Part shown: piece after piece, positions 44,901-56,249 of the stretch
Position numbering within the stretch: the stretch's first letter is position 1
How the letters are laid out: every line of letters begins with the position of its first letter
Source of the DNA: Diploscapter coronatus
Lineage: Eukaryota > Nematoda > Chromadorea > Rhabditida > Rhabditidae
DNA: 64,000 bases
Assembly: GCA_964036155.1 (NCBI GenBank)
Contig: OZ038423.1
Location: 79,623,249-79,687,248 of the forward strand
Direction: 5' to 3'
Program-made: the position numbers and the translations under genes
The notes under the pieces: model-generated
What the model was told of the DNA's origin: nothing
Databases searched by the model: none
The model's input: only the letters and a program-made list of their open reading frames with translations

Positions 44901-47616
44901 ACAACTTCTTTTCAAATTAAACGATGAAGTAGTTTTTAAAAGCTTATCTTCACCGATTTTTAAAATCTATTTTGAAAAGTGATCTCCTTTAAACAAATCT
45001 TGATTTCTTTTCAGGTCTACGGCTCGTCCGATAGAGATCAATTCCTCTTCAGGCAGGGAGCCTTCCTCAAGACGAAACTTGTCAGAAATAGGGTTTTCCC
45101 GCCAATCGGTATGCTTCAGATGAAAATCGAAGAAACATAAAGAAAATGAGAAAAGAAAAGGGATAAATTAATGATGAAGAGAGAGGGGAAAAGATGGATG
45201 GAGAATAATTTGAAATGCAATAAAAAGAAAAAAAGAAGCCTAGAAAATAAATATTTTTTTCATCTAACAATAAAATATGATTTTAAAAATGTCATTTTCT
45301 TCGAAACTAAACAATTTTCAGATACGAATATGAACGTCGTCGCCGGTGACGATCGAGCAAATATTTTCGTCGGTTTGGCCGCCCTTCACACCCTATTTTT
45401 GAGGCAGCATAACCGGTATGCAAACATCAACACATTTCTCCTAGTAGAGGCGTTGATAAGAAATCCAGATTAGGAAATCAAAATCAAAACAACAATTATT
45501 TGAGCTATTATTAGATAGAATAATAAAATATCATGTGCTCAATATTCAAATCATAATTTTAGAACAGTATTTTTAGATTAAATTATTTTCCAACTTTTAA
45601 TTTTAGAATTGCCGCCACCCTCCAAAAGATGAACGTCCACTGGGACCAAGAGCGAATTTTCCACGAAACCCGAAAAATCATCGGGGCTATCATTCAGAAG
45701 ATCACTTATAAGGTATTATAAATTCCTAACCCTGAAAATGGAAATCTTAACCCTCATGCCATAAAATTATTAGGAAGATTTAAATATCATTTATTTTTTA
45801 CCTTCCAAAAGTAGCATTTCTAATTTATGATTTTGAACGTTTTAGGAATTCTTACCCCGAGTTTTGGGAGAGGCCTACGATGAAAGAATCGGTAATTACG
45901 AGAGCTACGACGATAGAGAGGACCCTTCAGTGGCGAACGAGTTCACGAGTTGTGCGTTTAGGTTCGGACATGGAATGATTCAGGTTGATTTTTGTTTATA
46001 AATATGCTTCAAAATCTTTCCAAATGCAATTTCATAATTATTGTACAAGTTTAGAGAATATCTAGCTTATTTTTCATTTAAATTTAGTATATCTAATTCC
46101 AGGAATTCTACCCATTCTTGGACGAGAGATTCAATAACATCGGTGGCATTCCTTTCAACGACGGAATGTTCAAATCTCAGCATATCATTAATAACGGAAT
46201 CGACCCGCTATTAAGGGGATTGATCACTATTCCGGCTAAGATGCCCCAGAGGTAAGTTGACTTTTCAGAAAACTCTTTGACCCCTAAAAATTTTCAGACT
46301 CACTCCCGCCGTAACAGAGCGAATTTTCGGAAACTCAGATCTCGGGTCTATTAATATTCAAAGGGGGCGGTTTGTTAAAATCGTTGTTAAAATAAAAAAT
46401 ATTATTATTCTTTAGAGACCACGGTGTCCCCTCATACGTGTCTTGGCGAGATTTCTGCAATCTGCCGAAAGTCCGAGATTTCGAAGATTTGAATTCGACA
46501 ATAGGAAACCCGGTAGTCATTGACAATCTCAAAGTGGTCTATAAGCATGTTGGTAAGTTCTCGCAATTTCTAGGGTTATTGTTGATGCCCAAATCTGGGA
46601 GGCGCGTGCAAAGTGGTGCACATTTATTCTTAGTGGTTATAAAATCGAGAAATAGTACGCGAAAAGGAGAGATTGGCCTAAAACCGCTTCTTTCTCCCTT
46701 CATTTTCGACTTCTCAGATTTCGAGATCAGTAACAATTTTTTCACTTCAACGTGTTATAAAAAATTGAATATGGAATCAGAAAATTAAAAAAAAATCAAA
46801 TTATTTTAAAAGTTTACATTGTAGAACGCTAATGAATGAATACTCTAACAGAAAGAGCGGTTTTATATAAATTATAAATCGAAACATTAAACTTATTTTG
46901 TATCAATTTAATTTGAATTGAGCTTTAGATGCTATTGACATGTACGTCGGCTCATTGCTTGAAGATCCAGTTAAGGGAGCTTTGGTCGGACCAACCTTAG
47001 CCTGCATTATTGGCGAACAGTTCAGAAGGACGAGGGATGGGGATAGGTAGTCTAAATTTATTATATTATATTTATCATGTTAAATAATAAAGCTATGTTC
47101 TAGATTTTATAACTCATTCCTTAGACAATTACTATACATAGAAATATCTCAACTATTGTTTAGGACTTTCTCAGATCACTTTTAAAACAGTTTAGATTCA
47201 GAATATAGTATAAACTTAGATCGAAATTACAAGTATCAAATGTAAATTGAATAAATTAAGATTCTTCTATGAGAACGAGAAGACATTCTCTCGAGAGCAA
47301 TTGAAAGAGCTCCGCAAAATTTCGATGGCCCGAGTTCTCTGCGACGCAGGAGAGCACATGGCCTTCATACCCAAAAACGCGTTTAACGTCTTCAAAAATT
47401 CGAATCCCGATGAAGAGCTGTTGAAGTAATATTTTTAAAAAGTTATTAATAACAAATTATAAAATCCATCTCCTATATAAATCACATCTTTTAAGATAGA
47501 CTTCTATAAATTTTATATTTCAAAAATTGTTAGCTTTATTCGATTATTTATATTTTAGATGCGAAGAAATAGATGGCATGGATCTAAACGCCTGGAAGGA
47601 AGAACTTTCGATTTAA
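38905..47616 (+). CDS. ShKT-domain animal heme peroxidase (MLT-7/SKPO type)
   Basis: A predicted secreted or extracellular heme peroxidase. In C. elegans, relatives act in cuticle cross-linking and defence. The N-terminal part ([31 protein letters not shown]) is acidic and has no obvious signal peptide, so the true first exon may be missing. Two ShKT units follow: [18 protein letters not shown]...CPVSCDVC and [21 protein letters not shown]...CAKSCKAC, six Cys each. Then come the peroxidase landmarks: [23 protein letters not shown] (distal His), [19 protein letters not shown] then [35 protein letters not shown] (proximal His region), [20 protein letters not shown] (catalytic Arg/Asn region), ending EELSI. 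The exon-exon joins are in frame. One intron (41182) uses a GC donor. The largest intron, 41506-45014, contains a LIM gene on the other strand. Two introns hold foldbacks (39442, 46578). Confidence 0.9.
39442..39678. mobile_element. Long foldback element in peroxidase intron
   Basis: GTGCGGAGTTGTTTTGGAAAA opposes CCAAAACAACTCCGTAC. Inward, GCATCATATTGCGAATGCTAACATACTAT opposes ATAGTATGTTAGCGTTCGC; the cores GCTAACATACTAT and ATAGTATGTTAGC match exactly. Total about 237 bp between the two ShKT exons. Confidence 0.8.
41998..42793 (-). CDS. CRIP-type single LIM-domain protein nested in peroxidase intron
   Basis: Cysteine-rich intestinal protein family; C. elegans relatives are EXC-9 and VALV-1. 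Exon 1 from 42793 reads [13 protein letters not shown]. Exon 2 reads [34 protein letters not shown]. Exon 3 reads [21 protein letters not shown]. Exon 4 starts [17 protein letters not shown]. All join in phase with GT-AG sites. This is a complete LIM domain plus the SHTF tail typical of CRIP. One oddity: the Cys pair opening the second zinc module is spaced C-x4-C (CDNSVC) instead of the usual C-x2-C. The end is uncertain. Exon 4 can read on to a stop at 42000, giving an unlikely hydrophobic tail, or splice at GTAATT after DGGR (about 42097) to an exon at about 41990 that stops at once. The gene lies entirely inside the 41506-45014 intron of the plus-strand peroxidase. Confidence 0.85.
42794..45014. 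other. Remainder of the large peroxidase intron (upstream of the nested LIM gene)
   Basis: This should contain the promoter of the nested LIM gene. It is AT-rich, then purine-rich (GAGAGAGAGAGAGAAAGG near 43760; GAGAGGAAAAG near 44640). AAATAGTAT or AAATAGCAT occurs at about 44572, 44617 and 44660, and AAGGTCAGCTTTTTA at 43936. Open frames on the minus strand (42996-43514 and 44439-44795) are translations of the pyrimidine strand, without domains. Confidence 0.5.
46578..46742. mobile_element. Foldback element, family I, in peroxidase intron
   Basis: Inverted copy of the 18712 element. Read on the minus strand it gives TTACTGATCTCGAAATCTGA, GAAGTCGAAAATGAAGGGAG, AAAGAAGCGGTTTTAGGCC and GCGTACTATTTCTCGATTTT in the same order. 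Its plus-strand start is TTGTTGATGCCCAAATCTGG. Confidence 0.8.
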
Positions 47617-49717
47617 ATTGAAGCCCATTTCTTTTATTTTTAAAGCCATATCAAATTCATTACCTGACAATGACAAAATCTCAACTGTTTTCGGTAGATT
47701 CTAGGATTTTTTTCAAAGTTTGATTCGACAAATCCTCTGCCTCGAAATTCTAGTCATTTTTTCTGATTTTAAGGTTTTATCCGAATTTGATGTTCGGATA
47801 AAATTCTTAATTTTACAAATTTCAATTTTAAAACTCAAATATGATAGCTCATTTATAAGTGTCTGTGTATATTGCTAAAGTCTCCATTTTTCATTTTTTC
47901 GATATAATTGTTTTCAGGGTCTTTCATATTGTTGTCTGTCTAAGCATGTTCCTAAATATAAATTCCAGGTTTTAGAAATTTAATTGAATTTAGGAGAATG
48001 TTTGGAACTATACATTATTTTCCAATTAAAACTTTGCCTTCAAAATCTCGCGTCTTTCTAAAAAGTGTTGTTAATACGTGTGCGAAAATGTCACGATTTC
48101 AATGTACTTTTGATTTGTCAAAGCATAAAAGTTGTAAACTTCTATTTACACATCATAAAAGGGCCACTAAAGTTCAGTATAGTTTGCTGATTAGAAATAT
48201 TTATCACCGATCGTCAAAACATACAATTCAGTATTAGAATATCTATAAATTTTCGTCTTAAACGCGATAGCCTAAGCCCTAAATATGGTAGGACTTTTCA
48301 TCATTTTAACTCTATGGTACTATCAGCAAAGCATTTTGCTGTTTTCTTTCGAAAATATTCTAGTTTGATAGATTTTTGCAGCTCATATTTAAAATTAGCA
48401 CACATTCATGAAAATTTCAAGCATGAAATTCCACTTCTTTGGATATGATGCTGTTTGGACTACATAAAAAGTGACCTTTCGATACCTGGCTATTTTTATC
48501 CATTCATATTCATTTCTGGAGTTTAGAACGCGATTTTAATTAAATCCAGAAAAGCGGATTTTTACAGAAATTGATTCATGTTTATATTTTGCGTGTCCCC
48601 ACACATCTGGAAGACTTTATTTATTATAAACTATCATTGCTCTCTAGTCTGATTGATATATGAAATTTAATATGGCTTGAGTTGCCAAAACGCTAAATAC
48701 GCTGTTTTTATATTTAAACTTTTATGATAATATATTGTGATTTGATTTCAACTTTGGAATATTAGTATCATTTAGAGTGATTCAGGATTCCTAATTCTTT
48801 CGAAATGAATATAGAAATGTTTTGATAAGAGTCCTAGGCTTCCCCAAGATAGATTCAAGATTTTGGAGGTCATAATTGATCAGTTCTACAGGGTGCGGAG
48901 AAATTATGGAGGCACTTTATGGGGTTTAAAGTTATATTGTACAGGAGTAAAAATCCTCAAATTTTCGTTAGATATTCTCTAGATAATGAAGACTGAATTT
49001 ATAAAAAAAAAAAATTGAAAAAGACCAATTTTCAAATTTATTTTACCCAATTCTACGCAAAAACGAGAAGTGCATTAGGCACGCAACTTAGGGTTACGTT
49101 ATTTTTAATCCGACTATTGGATCAAAATTAAATTTTCCAATTATTATTTTTTGTCAACTTCTAGACTTATCCTTAATTACGATAATCATAGCGTTTAAAC
49201 ATTTCATGAAACACCCAATGAAGAATTTATCGTTCATTCGTATGATGTCTCGAAATATTATAATTTTTCCTTTAAATTTTTTTACAAATACTATTATGAT
49301 TAATTTTCTTTTCAAAATTACTTTTATTTGTAGAGCATTTACTCAGGTTTGATATCCTCAAAATTAGAAAATTTTGAATGCTTTAGAAATTTTATATACG
49401 CAGTATTCAATAGGTGCCTCCACAATTTTTCCGCACCTTGTAATTATTAATTCTTCCAAAGAAAAGAAACTTGAATTTACGACTTTTGTAAGCATTTACT
49501 TATCTGGGAATATATAGCATGCAATAAAAATTGCTAGAGTTCTAAGAATGCCATTTTCGCCATTGACATAAATATAAGAAAAGCATTCATATTTAATTAT
49601 TTCTCGGTTTACGAATATTTATTATATATTATTGCGTAGTCTAGAAAATTTCTTTAATTTCCAATTGTTCTTTTAAATTCAGGTTCGATACCAAGCATAG
49701 ATGTTTTTATTTTAAAT
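47617..49717. other. Intergenic region between peroxidase and DUF229 gene
   Basis: No gene is visible. A frame at 47998-48237 lacks motifs. The main structure is the 552-bp TIR element at 48889-49440. The rest is AT-rich. Confidence 0.6.
48889..49440. mobile_element. 552-bp non-autonomous Tc1/mariner-like element with TA target sites
   Basis: The left end CAGGGTGCGGAGAAATTATG continues GAGGCAC. The right end, read inverted, is CAAGGTGCGGAAAAATTGTG then GAGGCAC, so the terminal repeats match at about 24 of 27 positions. TA lies immediately outside both ends (48887-48888 and 49441-49442), the target duplication of the Tc1/mariner superfamily. No transposase frame is present inside. Confidence 0.8.
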
Positions 49718-52700
49718 ATGAATAATAGTTCTATCAAACGTATGTCATGTGTATATTTATTAGCTACGAGTTTCATTATGATATACATTATATGGTGTGA
49801 GGATATAAAACGAACGGTATTTTTATTTATAATTAAATTTTTATTTTATATTTCAGGCTTACAATTTAATGAGGGGCTATAGTAATAAGGCATATCGAGT
49901 GAATAGTGTAAACTCATATTCTGGAGAGTTTAGGTCTTTAGGCTAGTAATTTCAAATGAGATTTATGGATTAAAGTTAAAGTTTCAGACGACTATGGCAA
50001 TTTTAGCGATAGTCCTTTTGATGGGTGCAATTTAGAAGAACTTAATGCTTGGAATGACGATGTGGCTGACGTAATAACTATCTATATTTATATTTTAAAT
50101 TAAACATCGATTCTTTAAGTTATTCTATGACGATTATTCGCCCACTAAATCATGCAATGCTCAATTTTCATATTTGACATATCTAAATAAACGGCATATC
50201 GTTACAACCTCAGATTATTATATTTGCAGGGCAAGGTAAATTATATCAATCTTAATAATATGACACATTTATAAATTGTAACTATAGCATATACTATTGC
50301 TGACTATGAGAAGATAGATACTCCATATTCTTTGCAGTTCGCTTTTGTACGAGTCCCGTTCCTCTATTTCTCTTTGCTTTTCCCGAGAAACCAAAAGAAA
50401 GGCGGGGTATGTGCAAGAGCGAGCTATAAAGAGTATGCAGCATCTACCTCCTCCTATTCCGCAAGATAACATAAAACTATATAAACTAAATTAGTGCATA
50501 TGAGTTGCCACGATGTTTATTTATTAGTTAACATATAAAGCTATTTACAAGTTGCATTTTATTTTAAATTTATATTTTAGGTGTTTAATCCGAAAGGACG
50601 ACTCTCATAATGACTATGGCGAATGGTATAATTTGCCGCCGAAAGGGTCATCAAGTAATTTCCTTCTCAATAACTAAATCAAGCTTCGTAATATTTTCAA
50701 GATCAAACGTTTGATTGCGATATAATCGAATCGAGATGCAAGCCTGATAACGCTAAATTGAAGGACGGCAAATATTTGGCCGTACCACAGAAAAATGGTC
50801 AGAAAATTTTTAAAGTCATCGAGAAAAACTCGACAGACAACGATGTATACGCCATGTTACATGCACAAATTATTAAGAAGTATCTTTAAAATATAAACAT
50901 TGTCCATATTTATCATTTAGCAACAATAATACAGCATCGAAAACTCCTAACAGTAAACAATATAACGTCATTATAATGCTTCTAGATTCTGTTTCAAATA
51001 CTCAGTCTATCAGGTCTCTTTATATCAACTTATTTTTTGGAGTTTAATATTTTAGGACCATACCGCATACCATGTCCTATCTAAAGGAATCATTCAAAGC
51101 CATAACTTTTCCGTTTATGAATAAAGTCGGGCTAAATTCTAGGCCTAATGGGTTCCCTTTTATGTTTGGTAACTCTAAAAAATGTTTCAAAAATAAAGAA
51201 ATTTAGGTTTAACGACAGAAGATGTGATTCGATCACCATTTGGTATGAAAGATGTTCCAGCAGATTTAAAACGGGATAAATTTTGCTACCAATTTCTAGA
51301 TAATTACACGAGTTTGATTCAGGAGTTTAATGAGTACGGGTATAAGGTAGCTGAATTTAATTAAATTTTAAGTTCAATATTTTAGTTTAGAGTATGTTCA
51401 TTGAAGATTGGCAAAGAAATACCTTTATTTGGCCTAATTGTTATGGGTTCAAAAAACAACCCGGCACGCATAGTATGAGGTATTTCTTAATTAAAAATGG
51501 AATAATCTGAGTTTTTAGCCCATTTCAAGTACACCTATCTAGTGGAAAAGATAAAGTTCTTTCGAATACGTATTCCACCAAAAACTGCATTGAGATGTAT
51601 GTCGATATACTGAAATACACCGGAGAATTCTTGGAGGTTTATTCAGGTAAGTTGAAGTGGGTTTTTCATTAAAAATAGAAAATTTTCAAGACTTCCCAAA
51701 ATTCGCCTTAATTTGGTTGAATGATCTATCTCACAGTAGGCCTAATGGTATAAATCATGCAGACATGACCTTCCTTGATTTTCTCAAGAAGAATCGCAAG
51801 ATAGTAGGATTTTCCCCCAATTTTTGAGAAGAAATTATTTTTCGAGTTTAGTTGAAAAACTCCTTTGTGATCTTTATGGCTGATCATGGACCGAGGTTCG
51901 GGAAGGTAAATTGATCAAAAAATTCCGAAAAAATCCAAATTTTAGATGGCCAAGACCTATACTGGGTCAGTGGAAACCAACAACCCACTTTTCGTTATTT
52001 CTGTTCCGGAAGAATTGAGAAACTCCCCGATTTACAAGCTCCTTCAAATGAATTCCAGGAACCTCCAGACCATTTTTGATACCAGGGCCACTCTTCTAGA
52101 TATTTTAAAGGTGCGTATGAAATTGGATCAAGAAGAGCCTAAAATGTTTAGCATCAACCTCAAGAAAACTTCGAAGTGACTAATTTCAAGGAAATTTTAC
52201 CCGATGGTCGTGGAACGTCTTTTCTAAGGGAACAACCGGAACCAAGATCCTGCAAAACATTGCCGATCCCATTCCAATACTGTCTATGCCCTTACAAACT
52301 GGTGCCGGTTAAAGAGTGGGTTTTTCTTCTTAATTTTAAGAAAAAGGCTATTAATCAAAGTAATACAATAGTGCTGTCATTAATAAAAGTAGTATCACAA
52401 AAAGTTAATGAATATGCATATTTTGAACCAATTAAAAAAGTAATAGCCTACTCATAAAGTATAAAGTAGGGATTTAGTAATAGAATACTGGATATCAAAT
52501 TTTTCAGCTCAGAAAATTCATATGATGATGATGATAATTTTCTAGATTTTTTGTCGGTACTACTTTTATTAATGGCAGTACTACAGTACACTATTTTTAA
52601 TTAATTGTCAAAAAATGAATATTAGAGAGACCATGAAGACCTTCAACTTCGGGGAAGTAGCTGTTGATACGATCAATCAAAAGATATCGAATTCTACAAA

Positions 52701-53129
52701 CGATACCTCACTCTGTTTGAAGTTGGAGTTTGACGAAGTTTGAAGATTCAAAGTTTTTAGGAGAAAGTTGATATTTCAGATTCTGAAACTAGAAACATAC
52801 GAACCTGAAATCGAGTCGAAAACTTACGTTCTCTCGGTGAGAAGTAAGAAGCCTCAAGAGGGAGAGTTTAAGGTTAGTGGGAAAATCGAGAAATCTAACA
52901 CATCTGATTGAAAGAGGTCATAATCAAATTCCTAGGGTCTTACAAACTTCAGATGATCCTGCGAAGATACGACAATGAAATCAAAGTGGTCGGCTCCATA
53001 GATCGGATCAACAAGTACGGCGAGGCAGGCGACTGCGCTCCGCAAGAAATCGAACGATTCTGTTACTGTCTGAAGAAGAAAGCTACGAAAAAAGCCACGA
53101 AGAAAGTCACAAAGAAACCGAACGGATGA
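49718..53129 (+). CDS. DUF229 (sulfatase-fold) protein, membrane-anchored
   Basis: Nematode-expanded DUF229 family, alkaline-phosphatase/sulfatase fold, substrate unknown. A likely exon 1 (49718 on) gives MNNSSIKRMSCVYLLATSFIM then IYIIWCEDIKRT, a type-II signal anchor. The core exons give NVIIMLLDSVSNTQSIR, TMSYLKESFKAITFPFMNKVG, NSRPNGFPFMFG, MFIEDWQRNTFIWPNCYGF, KNCIEMYVDILKYTGEFLEVY, FALIWLNDLSHSRPNGINH, SFVIFMADHGPRFGK (the DHG metal-site motif), NNPLFVISVPEELRN, the LQMNSRNLQTIFDTRATLLD block, RGTSFLREQPEPRSC and PFQYCLCPYKLVPVKE. A separate C-terminal domain follows, ending in a Lys-rich tail with a repeated ATKK unit. Joins between 49900 and 50650 (DYGNFSDSPFDGCN; CLIRKDDSHNDYGEW) do not all agree in phase by eye, so a micro-exon or a defect is possible there. 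Convergent with the collagen at 53289. Confidence 0.82.
50297..50470. mobile_element. Foldback element, family L, in DUF229 intron
   Basis: ATGAGAAGATAGATACTCC opposes CATCTACCTCCTCCTATTCC in outline, and CATATTCTTTGCAGTTCGC opposes GCGAGCTATAAAGAGTATGC. Second copy of the 30387 element. Confidence 0.7.
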
Positions 53130-53288
53130 TCTATGTCACATTCATATCTTGGGTTCTAACATTCAGGTATAGGTATATCATGTGCTAAAGCTACCTCTAG
53201 GATGTTTCAATAAGTAAATTCTTTTCTTCAAAATTCTTTATTTCGCTTCATCGGCATGAAAATCAAGAAGATCACTGCCAAAAAGAGC

Positions 53289-55695
53289 TTAGATCTTATG
53301 CTTTCTTCTTCTGAGGTATGGGTTGGACGGCTCCTGGTTGTAGGATGGTACCGGTGGGGCTGGTCGTCTAACGGGTGGGTTGTACGGCTCGGGGTTGGAG
53401 CTGTAGCCACCTCCGGCTGGGACCTCGCTTCTTCCTCCTCCTCCTCCTCCTCCTGGAAAATTCTTTTTGCTTAGCAGGAAAGTTGGTCTTCAAGGAATGT
53501 TGTATTCAAAATTGGATTATTATTATTATTATTATTGGCCACATCAGTTCAAGAATCGATCTAGTGAGAGAATGCCAAGTTCCTACCGGGTTTGCATAGA
53601 ATCAGGGTTCCTAACTGTCGGAAATTCAAGCTTACCGGTTCTTGTTGGCGGCTGTGGGTGATAGCTAGTCTGGGGTGGCGTATAGTGACTGGGTCTGCTC
53701 GGAGTTGGGTTGTAGTGGGATGGTCTCGCTGGGGGTGGTGCACGTCCTCCTCCAGACTTAGGCGGACAAGGACAGTAGGCAGCAGGTTCGCCTGGGCCTC
53801 CATTGGTTCCCGGCTGCAAAATTCGTCGGTTCCGAGGAAAATCCTGGATCAGAAAATAGAGGAATTACCTTTCCGGGGGATCCTGAAAATACATTTCTTA
53901 TTTTAGATCAATTTTTCGAGATGCAAACCTGACGAAGCGTCCTGTCCCTTGGCTCCTGGCTGAAATTAGCAAAATTTAGAGTTTTTTAAGATCTGAAAAA
54001 GACGAACAGGTCCTTGGGGTCCAATATCTCCTGGCTGACCGTCGAGTCCGGGGTCTAAAAAGGAAAAGGATTATTTTTAAGCGAGATTTTCAGACTCACT
54101 TCCATTCTTGCCTGCCGGTCCTGGTTCTCCAGCCCTAGATAAAAATTGTTTTTAAAAATTCCCTAAAATGAACAAGAAAGAGATTCACCATCCAGGTTGA
54201 CCTAAAATATGGCGTTTTTTAATAGAAATTCAAAGAAAACGAGGAAGATCCGTACCAGGTTGTCCTGAAATTGATCAAATTAGGGGATTCTTTGAGGATT
54301 GAATTTTTTACCGATCGGTCCTGGGCTTCCCGAGTACCCGTCTCTTCCTGGCTGACCTGGGGATCTGAAACAAGTCGTTTAAATTTTAGCGGGTCGAAAA
54401 TTTTGCAGATTTCCAACCCGTCGTGGCCTGGAATACCGGGGGTTCCCTGAAAATTGGAAACTTAGCTCAGCTGGTTAGGATTGGACCCTACCTTGTCTCC
54501 TCCTCTGCCTGCGGGTCCGACGCCACCGTCGTTCTGAAAGTCGATTTTTCCCAGAATTCTGAATAAATATTTGAAGATGTGGTCTCACTCCGCACTCTCC
54601 GTTGACTCCAGGGGCGCCTAAGATGTTTTTCTCAGTTGATTTAAATTTAGATAAACTAAAACCGCGTTACCTGGCAATCCCTGGTCTCCAAGCGGGCCGG
54701 GACCTCGTGAAATTTAGATCATTAGATTTGGAACTCCAAGCTGAAACTTGATCAGGATCAAGACATTGAGCATTGTCCTGATCCAGATCAATTTTCTTAG
54801 TATAAAGAACTCATCTGGGGGTCCGGGTGGCTAAAATTAGAAGGAATTGGTACTTGTTGCCAAATTAAACGGTCTTACTCCTGGTGGGCATTGGATGCAG
54901 CCTCCTGGAACGTCGTGGACGGCCAACAGAGAGATTCCAGTAGCTCCGGGTCTTCCTGAAATTTTCAACGGAGATTTTTGCGACTGATTGGCTGGTTTTA
55001 CCCGCTTCACCAGGATGACCCTGTTCTCCTCTGAGACCTGCCTTTCCAGCTGAAAAGTTGAAAAATAACGAATGAACAGCCAGGATGGTAAGTGAGAAAG
55101 AGCTTACGTGGTCCGGGAGGTCCTGAAATCGTTCAATTAGGGAGGTTTCTAAGAGTTTTGAAAATACCAGTTGGGCATCCGAGAGAAGACTCCTTGCAGT
55201 TACAGTATCCATCATCATACGGTCCGGCGCCTCTCTTGGATCTGGCGAACAGAGTGGCGAAGTTGAGTGGAGCGTTGACGCGGCCCTTGGTGAGGTGAAG
55301 GGTCAGGATGCGGTTCCAGGCGTCGTCGGACATGGCCTTAAATTTCTCTCAAAATAAGAAATTGGGATTTCGAGATTAAAATTAATTTATCCGAGCAACT
55401 TTATGACGCTCATCGTCTTGAAAAGTCTAGATCGTCATCCTGCGATTCTTCCATGCTTACAACCTCCTTTAGTGTCAGAAGATCTAGCTATTAAGACTTT
55501 CTCAGCAAAGGTGTGGTTTCTTTTATTAAGCGACTATTTCTTCAAATACGTTAAAAATACCTTCATGTCCTGAACGCCATCAGTGATTTCGAATCGCATC
55601 GTCTCGATGTCCTGGACGATGGAGTACATCGCGCCGAAGGAAAAGATGACTGCCACGAGGCAGATTGACGCCCCGATGGGCACGGCCAGAGACAT
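53289..55695 (-). CDS. Nematode cuticle collagen, many short exons
   Basis: A type II membrane-anchored cuticle collagen precursor. Exon 1 (55561-55695) gives MSLAVPIGASICLVAVIFSF then GAMYSIVQDIETMRFEITDG, the Col_cuticle_N anchor and helix. Exon 2 (55168-55336) gives AMSDDAWNRILTLHLTKGRV and RSKR, a subtilisin-type cleavage site, then YCNCKESSLGCPTG. Gly-X-Y stretches follow, with a CIQCPPGPPGPP cysteine knot between triple-helix blocks. After the last helix comes AAYCPCPPK. A long Pro/Tyr/Ser tail (PSHYNPTPSRPSHYTPPQ), a Gly run and a basic end RRRKHKI complete it. Most introns in the helical part split a Gly codon after its first base; exons as small as 13 nt (54189-54201) and 9 nt (54256-54264) result. 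AATAAA (minus strand) is at 53237-53242. The start may lie further upstream: the frame stays open above 55695. The long tail recalls BLI/SQT-type collagens, but I do not assign an ortholog. Confidence 0.88.
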
Positions 55696-56249
55696 CCTCG
55701 ACTGCTTCTGACGAACTGACAGAGGATCTGAGAGCGAACCAGATAACGGGCCTTTTATAGAAGGGATGGAAGCAAAAACTCGGCAGAACTTGATCGGAAG
55801 GACGATATTTGAAACGGTAAAGAAGAGGCATTCTTCAGCATGGAGAAAGAGATGCGTCTGAATCGATGATGAAATATGCAAAAACTCCGCTGACGGAGAT
55901 AAGGCTTGGTCGTCATGGAGGTATTCAAACCGGTGAACATTGTCTATCCTTCATCATTAAAGAATTTCCAATATGGAAAAGAGATGACGCTGAAAAACGG
56001 AGTTTTTATAAGTAACCATTTTGTGGAAATGAACGACTGAATCACATTAGATGGAGAGAAAGCCGTACTGCATGAAAAAGTGGTAGAGCGAGTTAAAAGC
56101 CGCTAAAAGGAAGAGACGCTTGAAAAAACGGACGCGAAAGCGAAAACAGGGAGATAAGCCAGAGAAGATCAGTTTTCCTCTTGGAAGAAAATAGAAAGAA
56201 ATTAGCCTGAAAATTTGAAAATTTGGCAAAATCGATTATTTTCAAAGCA
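55696..56249. promoter_or_regulatory. Shared divergent 5' region of collagen and tetraspanin genes
   Basis: Collagen (minus) and tetraspanin (plus) start codons face away from each other across 554 bases. No third gene fits. Short open minus-strand frames here (to 55881 and 55940) could include an upstream collagen exon. I see no clear TATA box. Confidence 0.45.

Noticed and set aside
53228..53906. Plus-strand Ser/Trp/Gly-rich frames opposite the collagen tail
   Set aside because: Shadows of the Pro/Tyr/Gly-coding minus-strand exons. Their composition follows from that.
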